Of a stretch of 56,432 bases of DNA, positions 24,864-34,346 are shown in pieces. Below the pieces are notes generated by a model, which was not told the origin of the DNA, ran no database searches, and saw nothing but the letters and a program-made list of their open reading frames with translations. Source of the DNA: Sporosarcina sp. GTDB taxonomy: Bacteria > Bacillota > Bacilli > Bacillales_A > Planococcaceae. The first letter of the stretch is position 1, and each line of letters begins with the position of its first letter. The stretch spans positions 1-56,432 of the forward strand of contig JAPFCR010000020.1 of NCBI GenBank assembly GCA_026169375.1, given 5' to 3'. A program made the translations under genes and the position numbers.

Positions 24864-27578
24864 ATGTCTAAAAGTAATTTACACAACAGCCGTACTTCTT
24901 TTGAGTTAGAAGGCAAGACATATAATTACTATCGTCTAAAAGCAATTGAAGAAGCTGGTATTGCAAACATCTCTAAACTCCCTTATTCAATTAAAGTACT
25001 ACTTGAATCCGTATTAAGACAACATGATGGGTACGTCATTAAAGACGATCACGTAGCAAACCTTGCAAAATGGGGAACTGAAGCAGATCCAAACGGTGAA
25101 GTTCCATTCAAACCATCTCGCGTTATTTTACAAGACTTTACAGGAGTACCAGTAGTTGTTGACTTGGCATCACTTCGTCAAGCAATGGCTGACATGGGCG
25201 GAAATCCTGACAAAATTAACCCGGAAATTCCAGTTGACTTAGTAATTGACCACTCCGTACAAGTAGATAGCTACGGAAACGAATCAGCACTTCAAATGAA
25301 CATGGAACTTGAGTTCAAACGTAACGCTGAGCGTTATCAATTTTTAAGCTGGGCACAAAAAGCATATGACAACTACCGTGCAGTTCCACCTGCAACAGGA
25401 ATCGTTCACCAAGTTAACCTTGAGTACTTAGCGAATGTTGTTCATGCGATTGAAAATGAAGACGGAACATTTGAAGCTTATCCAGATACACTTGTTGGAA
25501 CAGACTCTCATACAACAATGATTAACGGTATGGGAATTCTTGGATGGGGTGTTGGTGGAATTGAAGCTGAAGCTGGAATGCTCGGACAACCATCATACTT
25601 CCCATTACCAGAAGTGGTAGGGGTAAAATTAGTTGGCGAACTTCCAAACGGAACAACAGCAACTGACCTCGCGTTAAAAGTGACGCAAACGTTACGTGAA
25701 CACGGCGTTGTTGGTAAATTTGTTGAATACTTCGGACCAGGTGTGACAGCGCTCCCACTTGCAGACCGTGCAACAATCGCAAACATGGCGCCAGAGTATG
25801 GTGCAACTTGTGGATTCTTCCCAGTAGATGAAGAAACACTAGACTATATGCGTTTAACAGGTCGCGAAGAAGAGCAAATCCAAGTTGTTAAGAAATACTT
25901 AACTGAAAACGATATGTTCTACACGCCAGACCAAGAAGAACCAACATATACAGATGTCATTGAAATCGATCTTTCTAAAGTTGAACCAAACCTTGCTGGA
26001 CCAAAACGTCCACAAGACTTAATTCCATTATCAGACATGCAACGTGCGTTTAATGATTCAGTTGTAGCGCCTGAAGGAAACGAAGGATTTGGTTTATCAC
26101 CGAAAGAGCTAGAGAAAAAAGGCACAATCGAATTTGAAGATGGACGTAAAGTAGAGATGAAAACAGGAGACCTTGCACTTGCTGCGATTACATCTTGTAC
26201 AAACACATCGAACCCTTACGTTATGTTAGGTGCAGGTTTAGTTGCAAAGAAAGCTGTTGAAAAAGGACTAACACCACCGCCTTACGTTAAAACATCTTTA
26301 GCACCAGGTTCAAAAGTTGTTACAGGTTACTTAGAAGATTCTGGTTTACTTCCATATATGGAAAAAATCGGCTTTAACTTAGTTGGATACGGATGTACAA
26401 CTTGTATCGGTAACTCAGGTCCATTATTACCGGAAATCGAAAAAACAATTATTGATGAAGATTTACTTGTTTCTTCAGTACTATCAGGTAACCGTAACTT
26501 TGAAGGACGTATTCATCCTCTTGTGAAAGCGAACTACCTTGCGTCACCACCATTAGTAGTTGCTTATGCACTTGCTGGAACAGTTGATATCGATCTTCAA
26601 AACAATCCAATTGGTCAAGATCAAGATGGTAATGATGTATTCTTTAAAGATATCTGGCCGACAACTGAAGAAATTGCAGAGACTGTTAAATCAACAGTTA
26701 CACCGGAACTCTTCAGAAAAGAATATAAGCGCGTGTTCACTGAAAACGAAGCATGGAACGCAATTGAAACAACAGATGATTCATTATACAACTTTGATGA
26801 TGAGTCAACGTATATTCAAAACCCACCATTCTTCGAAGGACTTTCAGAAGTACCAGCTGATATTGGGGAGCTTAAAGACTTACGCGTAATTGGTAAATTT
26901 GGCGATTCAATTACAACAGACCATATTTCTCCTGCAGGTGCAATCGGTAAAGATACACCAGCCGGAAAATATTTAACAGATCGCGGTGTAAACCCACGTT
27001 ACTTTAACTCATACGGATCACGTCGTGGTAACCATGAAGTCATGATGCGTGGAACGTTTGCGAACATTCGTATTCGTAACCAAATTGCGAAAGGTACAGA
27101 AGGTGGATTCACTACGTACTGGCCAACAAAAGAAATTATGCCAATCTATGATGCTGCAATGAAGTATCAAGAAGAAGGTACAGGTCTTGCAATTATTACT
27201 GGTAATGACTACGGTATGGGGTCTTCACGTGACTGGGCTGCTAAAGGTACATCTTTACTCGGTATTAAAACAGTTATCGCACAAAGCTATGAGCGTATTC
27301 ACCGTTCGAACCTTGTCATGATGGGTGTTCTTCCACTTCAATTCATGAAAGGTGAAGGTGCTGAAACACTCGGCTTAACAGGTGAAGAAGAGATTAGCGT
27401 AAACATTACAGACAATGTAAAACCACGTGACATCTTAAAAGTAACTGCAACGTCACCTGATGGAACAGTTAAAGAGTTTGACGTACTTGCGCGTTTCGAC
27501 TCAGATGTTGAAGTAGATTACTACCGCCATGGTGGAATTCTACAAATGGTTCTTCGCGACAAAATGAAATCTAACTAA
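24864..27578 (+). CDS. acnA: aconitate hydratase, 904 aa
   Basis: The TCA-cycle [4Fe-4S] enzyme of the IRP1/AcnA type. The three cluster cysteines are in [11 protein letters not shown] (C445) and [12 protein letters not shown] (C511, C514). [39 protein letters not shown] and the swivelling C-terminal domain ([35 protein letters not shown]) are intact. Length matches B. subtilis CitB (909 aa), which also acts as an RNA-binding regulator when iron is low. ATG 24864 follows TAAGGAGGATA. Codon use is uniform and gene-like for a highly expressed enzyme. Monocistronic with a clear terminator. Confidence 0.97.
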   Translation: MSKSNLHNSRTSFELEGKTYNYYRLKAIEEAGIANISKLPYSIKVLLESVLRQHDGYVIKDDHVANLAKWGTEADPNGEVPFKPSRVILQDFTGVPVVVDLASLRQAMADMGGNPDKINPEIPVDLVIDHSVQVDSYGNESALQMNMELEFKRNAERYQFLSWAQKAYDNYRAVPPATGIVHQVNLEYLANVVHAIENEDGTFEAYPDTLVGTDSHTTMINGMGILGWGVGGIEAEAGMLGQPSYFPLPEVVGVKLVGELPNGTTATDLALKVTQTLREHGVVGKFVEYFGPGVTALPLADRATIANMAPEYGATCGFFPVDEETLDYMRLTGREEEQIQVVKKYLTENDMFYTPDQEEPTYTDVIEIDLSKVEPNLAGPKRPQDLIPLSDMQRAFNDSVVAPEGNEGFGLSPKELEKKGTIEFEDGRKVEMKTGDLALAAITSCTNTSNPYVMLGAGLVAKKAVEKGLTPPPYVKTSLAPGSKVVTGYLEDSGLLPYMEKIGFNLVGYGCTTCIGNSGPLLPEIEKTIIDEDLLVSSVLSGNRNFEGRIHPLVKANYLASPPLVVAYALAGTVDIDLQNNPIGQDQDGNDVFFKDIWPTTEEIAETVKSTVTPELFRKEYKRVFTENEAWNAIETTDDSLYNFDDESTYIQNPPFFEGLSEVPADIGELKDLRVIGKFGDSITTDHISPAGAIGKDTPAGKYLTDRGVNPRYFNSYGSRRGNHEVMMRGTFANIRIRNQIAKGTEGGFTTYWPTKEIMPIYDAAMKYQEEGTGLAIITGNDYGMGSSRDWAAKGTSLLGIKTVIAQSYERIHRSNLVMMGVLPLQFMKGEGAETLGLTGEEEISVNITDNVKPRDILKVTATSPDGTVKEFDVLARFDSDVEVDYYRHGGILQMVLRDKMKSN

Positions 27579-27591
27579 TTTCAATTAGTAT

Positions 27592-27631
27592 AAAAGCATC
27601 CAATGGCCAATATGGCTATGGATGCTTTTTC
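27592..27631 (+). terminator. Rho-independent terminator
   Basis: AAAAGCATCCA pairs with TGGATGCTTTTT, with an inner imperfect stem (TGGCC/GGCTA). It ends acnA. Confidence 0.88.
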
Positions 27632-27707
27632 ATTATGAAAGAAATAATCATTGTTAAGTCAGCATTTTTACAGTATTTCTGTATAATGATAGATAGAGGT
27701 GAGTGAA

Positions 27708-28133
27708 GTGTTTGTAAGTAAAAAAGAAATAGAAATACGCTATGCAGAAACAGATCAAATGGGCGTTGTTTACCATGCGAATTATTTAGTGTGGATGGAA
27801 ATTGGTCGTACAGCGCTGATTCAAGAGTTAGGTTTTACATATGCTGGACTCGAAGAACGTGGTTATTTATCACCTGTAACGGACTTATCAGTTCAATACA
27901 AAGCAGCAATGCGTTATGGACAAACTGCTAAGGTACGTACATGGATTGAAAAACACGGCCGTTTACGCACGACATATGGCTATGAAATTCTACATGAAGA
28001 TGGAACGGTTGCGGCAACAGGTTTGTCAGAACATGTTTTAGTGAGAAAAGAAAATTTCCGTCCTGTTTCTTTAGAAAGAATCGATCCAAAGTGGGATGCA
28101 AAATACCATGAAGTGAAAAGGATAAAAGAATAA
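27708..28133 (+). CDS. yneP: hotdog-fold acyl-CoA thioesterase, YneP-like, 141 aa
   Basis: A 4-hydroxybenzoyl-CoA-type thioesterase. The active-site motif is RYAETDQMGVVYHANYLVWME, with catalytic Asp in ETDQMG and helix E following, then VQYKAAMRYGQTAKVRTWI and the core strands up to SEHVLVRKENFRPV. GTG 27699 is open, but GTG 27708 is six bases after GAGGTG and gives the usual short N-terminus. The gene order acnA-yneP-yneQ is the same in B. subtilis. The native acyl-CoA is unknown. Its stop overlaps the next start. Confidence 0.88.
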   Translation: MFVSKKEIEIRYAETDQMGVVYHANYLVWMEIGRTALIQELGFTYAGLEERGYLSPVTDLSVQYKAAMRYGQTAKVRTWIEKHGRLRTTYGYEILHEDGTVAATGLSEHVLVRKENFRPVSLERIDPKWDAKYHEVKRIKE

Positions 28134-28435
28134 TGGCATTTGGCATTAATCGACAAGAACTTCGAGCGTGGAAAAAAGCTGTTGCAGCAGGTGAAATGGC
28201 CTTCCTTACACATTATTGGATAGACGAACGTTTTCCAGATTGTAAAACTGTTACAAAAGCAGGTTGTGCTGACCTTGAAAAGCTCGCCGCCTGGGGAGCA
28301 CAATACGGGTTGAAGTCTGAGTGGATTGATATGAGGGACGATTACCCGCATTTTGATTTATTTGGGAAATACGAAAGAGATATTTTAACTGAAGAAGGTT
28401 ACACGAAGCAGTTAAAAAGGTTTAAATTAATTTAG
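28133..28435 (+). CDS. yneQ: YneQ-like conserved protein, 100 aa
   Basis: ATG 28133 shares a base with the yneP stop (TAATG), so translation is coupled. The protein is small, soluble and basic-acidic mixed, beginning FGINRQELRAWKKAVAAGE and containing FLTHYWIDERFPDCKTVTKAGC and WGLKSEWIDMR-type motifs. It has two Cys but no known metal motif. Length and position match B. subtilis YneQ (about 99 aa). Function unknown. Confidence 0.8.
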   Translation: MAFGINRQELRAWKKAVAAGEMAFLTHYWIDERFPDCKTVTKAGCADLEKLAAWGAQYGLKSEWIDMRDDYPHFDLFGKYERDILTEEGYTKQLKRFKLI

Positions 28436-28438
28436 AAG

Positions 28439-28473
28439 AAAAAACGACGCATTCATGGAGATTGCGTCGTTTT
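28439..28473 (+). terminator. Rho-independent terminator
   Basis: AAAACGACGCA pairs with TGCGTCGTTTT directly after the yneQ stop codon. Only a few bases separate it from the 3' end of structured repeat copy 2. Confidence 0.85.
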
Positions 28474-28479
28474 CGACTT

Positions 28480-28682
28480 TATCCCGCATTAATGGGCAGT
28501 AAGACTCCCACTTCAATATTTAAGTGGAAACGGTAAAGATAAGTGGGAGTCGGGCTGCCCGTAAAAGCCCGATTGGTTCGGGCCAACACGACGTTGGTCA
28601 CGCAGGCGTTGACACAGGACGTGTCGCACTTAGCCTGCGTTCCGCTTCAATCAGTGGGGGATGAAACCCCCACTGATTGAAG
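28480..28682 (-). repeat. Structured dispersed repeat B, copy 2
   Basis: Reading the minus strand: a 16-bp palindrome CTTCAATCAGTGGGGG/CCCCCACTGATTGAAG (28682-28645), ACGCAGGC/GCCTGCGT with inner GACAC/GTGTC, CCAAC/GTTGG, CCCG/CGGG leading to CTTTTACGGGCAG, an inner GACTCCCACTT/AAGTGGGAGTC hairpin, and CTGCCCATTAATGCGGGAT. Several stems differ from copy 1 by paired compensatory changes. It begins seven bases after the stop codon of yneR on the same strand. No ORF. Confidence 0.75.
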
Positions 28683-28689
28683 TTTCACT

Positions 28690-28980
28690 TTATTTCTTAT
28701 AAGAATATGATGGTTCTTGTAGTTTTTCGTCGATTTCTACAATTAAATCATGACCATCAAAAAACCATTCATCTTTTCTTTCGATATAATAAAGCACACC
28801 TTCTTTTTCCACTTGTACGGTAGGCTCGTCTGGTTCAACTTTAGTTACACCTAAAGAGAATCCTTCATGTAACGGGCTAGATCCTCCGTAACGTGCAAAG
28901 AAATTGACAAAATCACCTGCTTCAACTTCCATTTCATCTTTGAACCATTTTAAAGCGGCATCACTAATGACAATTTTCAT
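28690..28980 (-). CDS. yneR: HesB-like protein, YneR family, 96 aa
   Basis: An iron-sulfur-scaffold-like fold without the usual cysteines: the translated product contains no Cys at all, so it is unlikely to carry a cluster like IscA. Family stretches: MKIVISDAALKWFKDEMEVE, FFARYGGSSPLHEGFSLGV, YIERKDEWFFDGHDLIVEID. A longer frame opens at 29085, but ATG 28980 with AAAGGTGGAG upstream fits the family start. It matches B. subtilis YneR in place (between yneQ and plsY). Role unknown. Confidence 0.85.
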   Translation of the reverse strand: MKIVISDAALKWFKDEMEVEAGDFVNFFARYGGSSPLHEGFSLGVTKVEPDEPTVQVEKEGVLYYIERKDEWFFDGHDLIVEIDEKLQEPSYSYKK

Positions 28981-29002
28981 GATGACTCCACCTTTCTTTT
29001 TG

Positions 29003-29605
29003 TTATAGCCAAGTAATTTTTGGCTCATTACCAGCTCGAATTCTAGAAATATTCGAACGATGTCGATAAAAAATAAATATAGCAAGTAATGTGATGATGA
29101 TAAATAAATACATATCTTTTGTTAAACTAAAGTATATAACACTATATATAAAGCCAACAACTGCTACAGACATCGAACTAAAAGAAACCATTTTAGATAA
29201 TTTAAGTGCAACGAAAAATGATAATAAAAGAAGCACAAAAATAGGCCAATGATAGCCTAAAATAATTCCACCAGAAGTCGCAACTGCTTTTCCGCCCTTA
29301 AATTTCGCGAAAATTGGATACATATGACCAATCACTGCAAACACTCCAATGAGTAAAGGGTTTATAGTCGTTTCTGCAAATATAGGTAAGAAAGGGAGTA
29401 ATGTAGCAGCCGTACCTTTTAATATATCCATTAATGTTACAATAAAACCGGCTTTTTTTCCGAGTGTTCGGAACGTATTTGTCGCACCTAGATTTCCGCT
29501 CCCATGTTCGCGAATATCTGTCTTGTAAAACATTTTTCCAATCCATAATGCGGACGGAATTGAACCAAGCAAATAAGCGACTAAAATCATAATGATCACA
29601 TTCAT
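29003..29605 (-). CDS. plsY: glycerol-3-phosphate acyltransferase PlsY, 200 aa
   Basis: An integral membrane enzyme that transfers acyl from acyl-phosphate to glycerol-3-phosphate, the first step of phospholipid synthesis. Family motifs: LLGSIPSALWIGK, REHGSGNLGATNTFRTLGKKAG, and KFKGGKAVATSGG. Seven or so hydrophobic helices. Length matches B. subtilis YneS. ATG 29605 follows GAGGAG. It is divergent from parE, as in B. subtilis, and ends 22 bases before the yneR start, so the two form one leftward operon. Confidence 0.95.
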   Translation of the reverse strand: MNVIIMILVAYLLGSIPSALWIGKMFYKTDIREHGSGNLGATNTFRTLGKKAGFIVTLMDILKGTAATLLPFLPIFAETTINPLLIGVFAVIGHMYPIFAKFKGGKAVATSGGIILGYHWPIFVLLLLSFFVALKLSKMVSFSSMSVAVVGFIYSVIYFSLTKDMYLFIIITLLAIFIFYRHRSNISRIRAGNEPKITWL

Positions 29606-29834
29606 GGTAAACTCCTCACTTTTATCGACGATATAGCTTTAAGTTTATCAGAACAATATCATCGCGACAATGTTTGATGGCGATAAAGGTGGGAAGTTTT
29701 TCTATCGTTCGTTGCATTTAACTCTTTTTTTATATACAATTAATGAAGCGAGCTTTCAGAAACGTTGATTTGACAACCTTTTACGGAAGCGGTACGATAA
29801 GAGATAAGAACATTCGTTTGATGGAGGCGGGATT

Positions 29835-31808
29835 TTGACGAAAGAACAAAAGGGATATAAATATGATGACGATTCAATTCAAGTGTTAGAAGGATTGGAT
29901 GCGGTAAGAAAACGACCGGGAATGTATATTGGCTCGACAGATGCACGCGGTCTTCATCACTTAGTGTATGAAATAGTGGATAATGCGGTTGACGAGGCGC
30001 TTGCAGGACACGGCTCCGAAATAGATGTTGTCTTACATAAAGATGGCAGTGTAAGTATTCGTGACTACGGCCGCGGAATGCCAACAGGAATGCACCAAAC
30101 TGGAAAACCAACTGTTGAAGTCATTTTAACCGTTTTACACGCAGGTGGAAAATTTGGGCAAGGTGGTTATAAAACGAGTGGCGGTTTACATGGTGTTGGG
30201 GCTGCGGTTGTCAATGCATTATCTGAATGGTTAGAAGTTACCATTTACCGTGACGGAAAGAAATTTAAGCAGCGTTTTGAAAATGGTGGAAACCCAGTCA
30301 CAACGCTTGAACAAATTGGCACAACACGTGAAAAAGGAACTGGCATTCATTTCAAACCAGATTCTACGATATTTTCAACGGGGAAATATCAATACGAAAC
30401 GTTAAGTGAACGTTTGCGAGAATCTGCATTTTTATTAAAAGGATTAAAAATTACAATTCAAGACGAAGCGACAGAAAAAGAAGAATCATTCTATTATGAG
30501 TCAGGAATTGAAGCGTTTGTATCGTATTTAAATGAAGAAAAAGATGTTTTACATGAAGTGGCTTATTTAGAAGGTGAGTTAGAAGGCATTGAAGTAGAGT
30601 TTGCGTTCCAATTTAGTGATGGGTACTCTGAAACGATGCTTTCTTTCGTAAATAACGTGCGAACGAAAGACGGAGGAACGCACGAAACAGGTACACGAAC
30701 AGCGCTTACTCGGGTTTTTAATGATTACGCAAGACGAACTGGCTTACTGAAAGAAAAGGATAAGAACTTAGAAGGTGCAGATGTGCGAGAAGGAATTTCT
30801 GCGATTATTTCTGTTCGAATTCCAGAAGAAATTTTACAATTTGAAGGACAAACAAAAGGAAAATTAGGAACGAGTGAAGCGAGATCTGTAACTGAATCAG
30901 TTGTCGCAGGGCAGTTGTTCTATTTTCTTGAAGAAAACGCAGACTTAAGTGCTTCTTTAATTCGTAAAGCGATTCGTTCACAACAAGCACGTGAAGCAGC
31001 GCGAAAAGCACGTGAAGATGCACGCTCAGGAAAGAAAAGAAGACGATCTGAAACATTATTATCTGGTAAATTAACACCAGCGCAATCACGTAATGCAGCG
31101 AAGAATGAATTGTATCTTGTCGAAGGTGATTCTGCAGGTGGTTCAGCTAAACAAGGGCGTGACCGAGTTTTTCAGGCGATTTTGCCACTGCGCGGAAAAG
31201 TCATTAATACCGAAAAAGCAAAGCTAGAAGATATTATGAAAAATGAAGAAATTAATATGATTATTCATGCGATCGGTGGAGGTGTAGGTGCTGATTTTCA
31301 AATTGATGATGCAGCGTACGACAAAGTCATCATTATGACAGACGCCGATACAGATGGTGCGCATATTCAAGTCTTATTACTTACTTTCTTCTATCGTTAT
31401 ATGAAACCACTCATTGAAGCTGGGAAAGTCTTTATTGCACTTCCGCCGCTCTTTAAAGTATTTAAAGGGACAGGAAAGAATGAAAAAGTAGCGTATGCAT
31501 GGACAGAATCTGATCTTGATGAAGCAATTGCTAAAATTGGAAAAGGTTATATGTTACAGCGCTATAAAGGTCTTGGAGAGATGAACGCAGAACAATTATG
31601 GGAAACGACAATGAACCCGGAAACACGTACACTTATCCGCGTCACAATTGAAGACGGAGCAAAAGCAGAACGTCGTATTACAACATTAATGGGGGATAAA
31701 GTCGCACCAAGAAGACGTTGGATTGAAGAGAACGTCGATTTTGGCCAACTTGAAGAACATAATATTTTAGACAATGAATTTATCCATATTGAGGAGGACT
31801 ATGAATGA
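29835..31808 (+). CDS. parE: DNA topoisomerase IV subunit B, 657 aa
   Basis: The ATPase subunit of topoisomerase IV, which unlinks replicated chromosomes. GHKL ATPase motifs: EIVDNAVDEALAG, DYGRGMPTG, GGLHGVGAAVVNALS. The transducer has QTKGKLGTSEAR. The Toprim domain has YLVEGDSAGGSAKQGRD, with Mg ligands in TDADTDGAHI. Starts at TTG 29835 with ATGGAGG seven bases upstream. Its stop overlaps parC by four bases (ATGA). Length fits ParE of Bacillales (about 655 aa). Confidence 0.96.
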   Translation: MTKEQKGYKYDDDSIQVLEGLDAVRKRPGMYIGSTDARGLHHLVYEIVDNAVDEALAGHGSEIDVVLHKDGSVSIRDYGRGMPTGMHQTGKPTVEVILTVLHAGGKFGQGGYKTSGGLHGVGAAVVNALSEWLEVTIYRDGKKFKQRFENGGNPVTTLEQIGTTREKGTGIHFKPDSTIFSTGKYQYETLSERLRESAFLLKGLKITIQDEATEKEESFYYESGIEAFVSYLNEEKDVLHEVAYLEGELEGIEVEFAFQFSDGYSETMLSFVNNVRTKDGGTHETGTRTALTRVFNDYARRTGLLKEKDKNLEGADVREGISAIISVRIPEEILQFEGQTKGKLGTSEARSVTESVVAGQLFYFLEENADLSASLIRKAIRSQQAREAARKAREDARSGKKRRRSETLLSGKLTPAQSRNAAKNELYLVEGDSAGGSAKQGRDRVFQAILPLRGKVINTEKAKLEDIMKNEEINMIIHAIGGGVGADFQIDDAAYDKVIIMTDADTDGAHIQVLLLTFFYRYMKPLIEAGKVFIALPPLFKVFKGTGKNEKVAYAWTESDLDEAIAKIGKGYMLQRYKGLGEMNAEQLWETTMNPETRTLIRVTIEDGAKAERRITTLMGDKVAPRRRWIEENVDFGQLEEHNILDNEFIHIEEDYE

Positions 31809-34237
31809 CCAATGTAGAACGATTTCAAGATCTTCCTCTTGAAGAAGTCATTGGAGATCGATTTGGAAGATATAGTAAGTACATCATTCAAGACCGTGCA
31901 TTGCCAGATGCAAGAGACGGGCTAAAACCGGTACAAAGACGAATTCTATACGCGATGCATCAAGACGGCAATACACATGAAAAAGCGTTTCGTAAAGCAG
32001 CAAAAGCGGTTGGAAACGTAATCGGAAACTACCATCCACACGGGGACTCTTCAGTGTATGAAGCGATGGTCCGTATGAGTCAGGACTGGAAATTGCGTCA
32101 TTTAATGATTGAGATGCATGGAAACAACGGTTCGATTGATGGAGATTCAGCGGCTGCGATGCGTTATACAGAAGCGCGTCTGTCTCCAATTTCAGGAGAA
32201 ATGCTAAAAGATATTGAGAAGGAAACGGTAGATCTCATCCCGAACTTTGACGAAACAGAGCCTGAGCCTACTGTGTTACCAGCTAGATTTCCAAATTTAC
32301 TTGTCAACGGTTCAACAGGTATTTCAGCAGGATATGCAACGGATATTCCGCCGCATGCCTTACATGAAGTACTCGATGCGGTGTTACTACGTTTAAAAAA
32401 GCCAAATGTTTCAGTTGATGAATTAATGACAGTCATCCAAGGACCTGATTTTCCAACAGGCGGCATCATTCAAGGGACTGAAGGAATTAAAACAGCTTAT
32501 GAAACAGGTCGTGGGCGTTTTGTGATTCGAGCGAAAACAGCAATTGAGCCTTTGCGGGGCGGGAAATCACAAATCGTTGTAACTGAAATTCCTTATGAAG
32601 TTAATAAAGCAAATCTTGTGAAACGAATTGACGAGCTACGTATTGACCGAAAACTCGATAATATCGCAGACGTACGAGATGAATCAGATCGTACCGGCCT
32701 AAGAATTGTCATTGAATTGAAAAAAGATACCGATAGCAATGGCATTTTACAATACTTACTTAAAAATACAGATTTACAAATTACGTATAACTTTAATATG
32801 ATTGCGATTGACGGGCGTAGGCCAACGTTAATGTCACTTCCAATGTTATTAGATGCTTATATCAATCATCAAAAAGACGTTGTGACACGTCGTTCTCAAT
32901 TTGATATTCAAAAAGCGAAAGACCGCTTGCATATTGTAGAAGGATTGATGAAAGCTCTTTCTATTCTAGATGAAGTGATTGAAACAATCCGTAGTTCTAA
33001 AGATAAGCGAAATGCAAAAGATAATATTATTAAGAAATTTGGATTCTCCGAAATTCAAGCAGAAGCAATTGTTTCTTTACAACTGTATCGTTTAACAAAT
33101 ACTGACATTACAGAACTTCGAGAAGAAGAAGAAGCATTAAAAAAGACAATTGAAGAATTAGATGCGATTTTAAAAAGTGATAAAAAATTAGTTTCAGTTA
33201 TTCGACAAGAACTGAGAGTGTTACGTAAAAAGTTTGCGGAACCAAGAAGATCAGTGATTGAAGCGAAAATCGAGGAAATTAAAGTAGATATTGATATTCT
33301 TATCCCAAGTGAAGAAGTTTATGTTTCCGTAACAAAAGATGGCTACATTAAACGAACGAGTATCCGTTCTTACAGTGCTTCAAATGGAACAGGGCATGAG
33401 ATGAAAGAGTCAGATTACATGTTATATGAATCAACGATGAACACACAACATCATTTATTGCTTTTCACATCACTCGGAAATTATCTCTATCAACCTGTTC
33501 ATGAATTACCTGATATTCGTTGGCGAGATCTTGGACAGCATATTTCAAATATCATTCCATTAGAGCCGAATGAATCGATTATTGCTGCAATTGGATTTGA
33601 GGATTTTGAAGAAGAAGCAGTGATTTTAACAGTTTCTAAAAACGGTGTGATTAAACAATCTAGTTTAGAAAATTATCCAGTTCGTCGACATAATCGAACG
33701 TTTAGAGCGATGGGTATTCGAGACGGCGATGAGATGGTAGATGCTAAATTAGTACAGGGCGATGAAGATGTCATTCTCTTTACACATCAAGCCTATGGGC
33801 TTCGTTTTTCATTAACTGAACTAAATACAACGGGTGTAAGAACAGCAGGTGTGCGGGGGATTAACTTAAAAGAAGATGATGAACTTGTATCACTTGTTGT
33901 TGTAAAAGATGAGAGTGCTTCAATTGTCCTTGCAACACAGCGCGGGGCTGCAAAACGAATGGGACTTAAAGAGTTTGATCTTGCGAAAAGAGCGCAGCGT
34001 GGTGTCGTTGTATTAAGAGAACTACAAACGAATCCACATCGAGTTGTGGGTGCTACGCTTGCAACGAACGATGAAATGATTACACTAGCTACTGATCAAT
34101 ATAAAAAGTTTCGGGTTCAAGCGGGTTCACTTCGGTTAGTAAACCGTCAATCGAATGGTAGCTTTATTGTAGATGAGAAAAAAGATGGTAATGTGATTCA
34201 AGTGTATAAAGAAAAAAGCCCAACTGAAGACACTTAA
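31805..34237 (+). CDS. parC: DNA topoisomerase IV subunit A, 810 aa
   Basis: The DNA-cleaving subunit of topoisomerase IV. Catalytic Tyr121 is in SAAAMRYTEARLS. The quinolone-region helix HPHGDSSVYEAMVRMSQDW carries the wild-type-like Ser and Glu (S82, E86). The C-terminal half (residues about 500-800) holds six pinwheel blades with repeats such as KDGYIKRTSIRSY, KNGVIKQSSLENY and QRGAAKRMGLKEF. ATG 31805 overlaps the parE stop and follows GAGGAGGAC. A terminator follows the stop codon. Confidence 0.96.
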   Translation: MTNVERFQDLPLEEVIGDRFGRYSKYIIQDRALPDARDGLKPVQRRILYAMHQDGNTHEKAFRKAAKAVGNVIGNYHPHGDSSVYEAMVRMSQDWKLRHLMIEMHGNNGSIDGDSAAAMRYTEARLSPISGEMLKDIEKETVDLIPNFDETEPEPTVLPARFPNLLVNGSTGISAGYATDIPPHALHEVLDAVLLRLKKPNVSVDELMTVIQGPDFPTGGIIQGTEGIKTAYETGRGRFVIRAKTAIEPLRGGKSQIVVTEIPYEVNKANLVKRIDELRIDRKLDNIADVRDESDRTGLRIVIELKKDTDSNGILQYLLKNTDLQITYNFNMIAIDGRRPTLMSLPMLLDAYINHQKDVVTRRSQFDIQKAKDRLHIVEGLMKALSILDEVIETIRSSKDKRNAKDNIIKKFGFSEIQAEAIVSLQLYRLTNTDITELREEEEALKKTIEELDAILKSDKKLVSVIRQELRVLRKKFAEPRRSVIEAKIEEIKVDIDILIPSEEVYVSVTKDGYIKRTSIRSYSASNGTGHEMKESDYMLYESTMNTQHHLLLFTSLGNYLYQPVHELPDIRWRDLGQHISNIIPLEPNESIIAAIGFEDFEEEAVILTVSKNGVIKQSSLENYPVRRHNRTFRAMGIRDGDEMVDAKLVQGDEDVILFTHQAYGLRFSLTELNTTGVRTAGVRGINLKEDDELVSLVVVKDESASIVLATQRGAAKRMGLKEFDLAKRAQRGVVVLRELQTNPHRVVGATLATNDEMITLATDQYKKFRVQAGSLRLVNRQSNGSFIVDEKKDGNVIQVYKEKSPTEDT

Positions 34238-34276
34238 CCACAGTCACGAGAAGAGATTCTCGTGGCTTTTATTTTT
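34238..34276 (+). terminator. Rho-independent terminator
   Basis: AGTCACGAGAA pairs with TTCTCGTGGCT (one wobble), followed by TTTATTTTTTG. It ends the parE-parC operon. Confidence 0.85.
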
Positions 34277-34346
34277 TGAAGTAAATAAAAGGTATTTATA
34301 ATGATTTTGTGATAAAGTAATAAAGGTGTTTTTAAGGAGGAATTAT

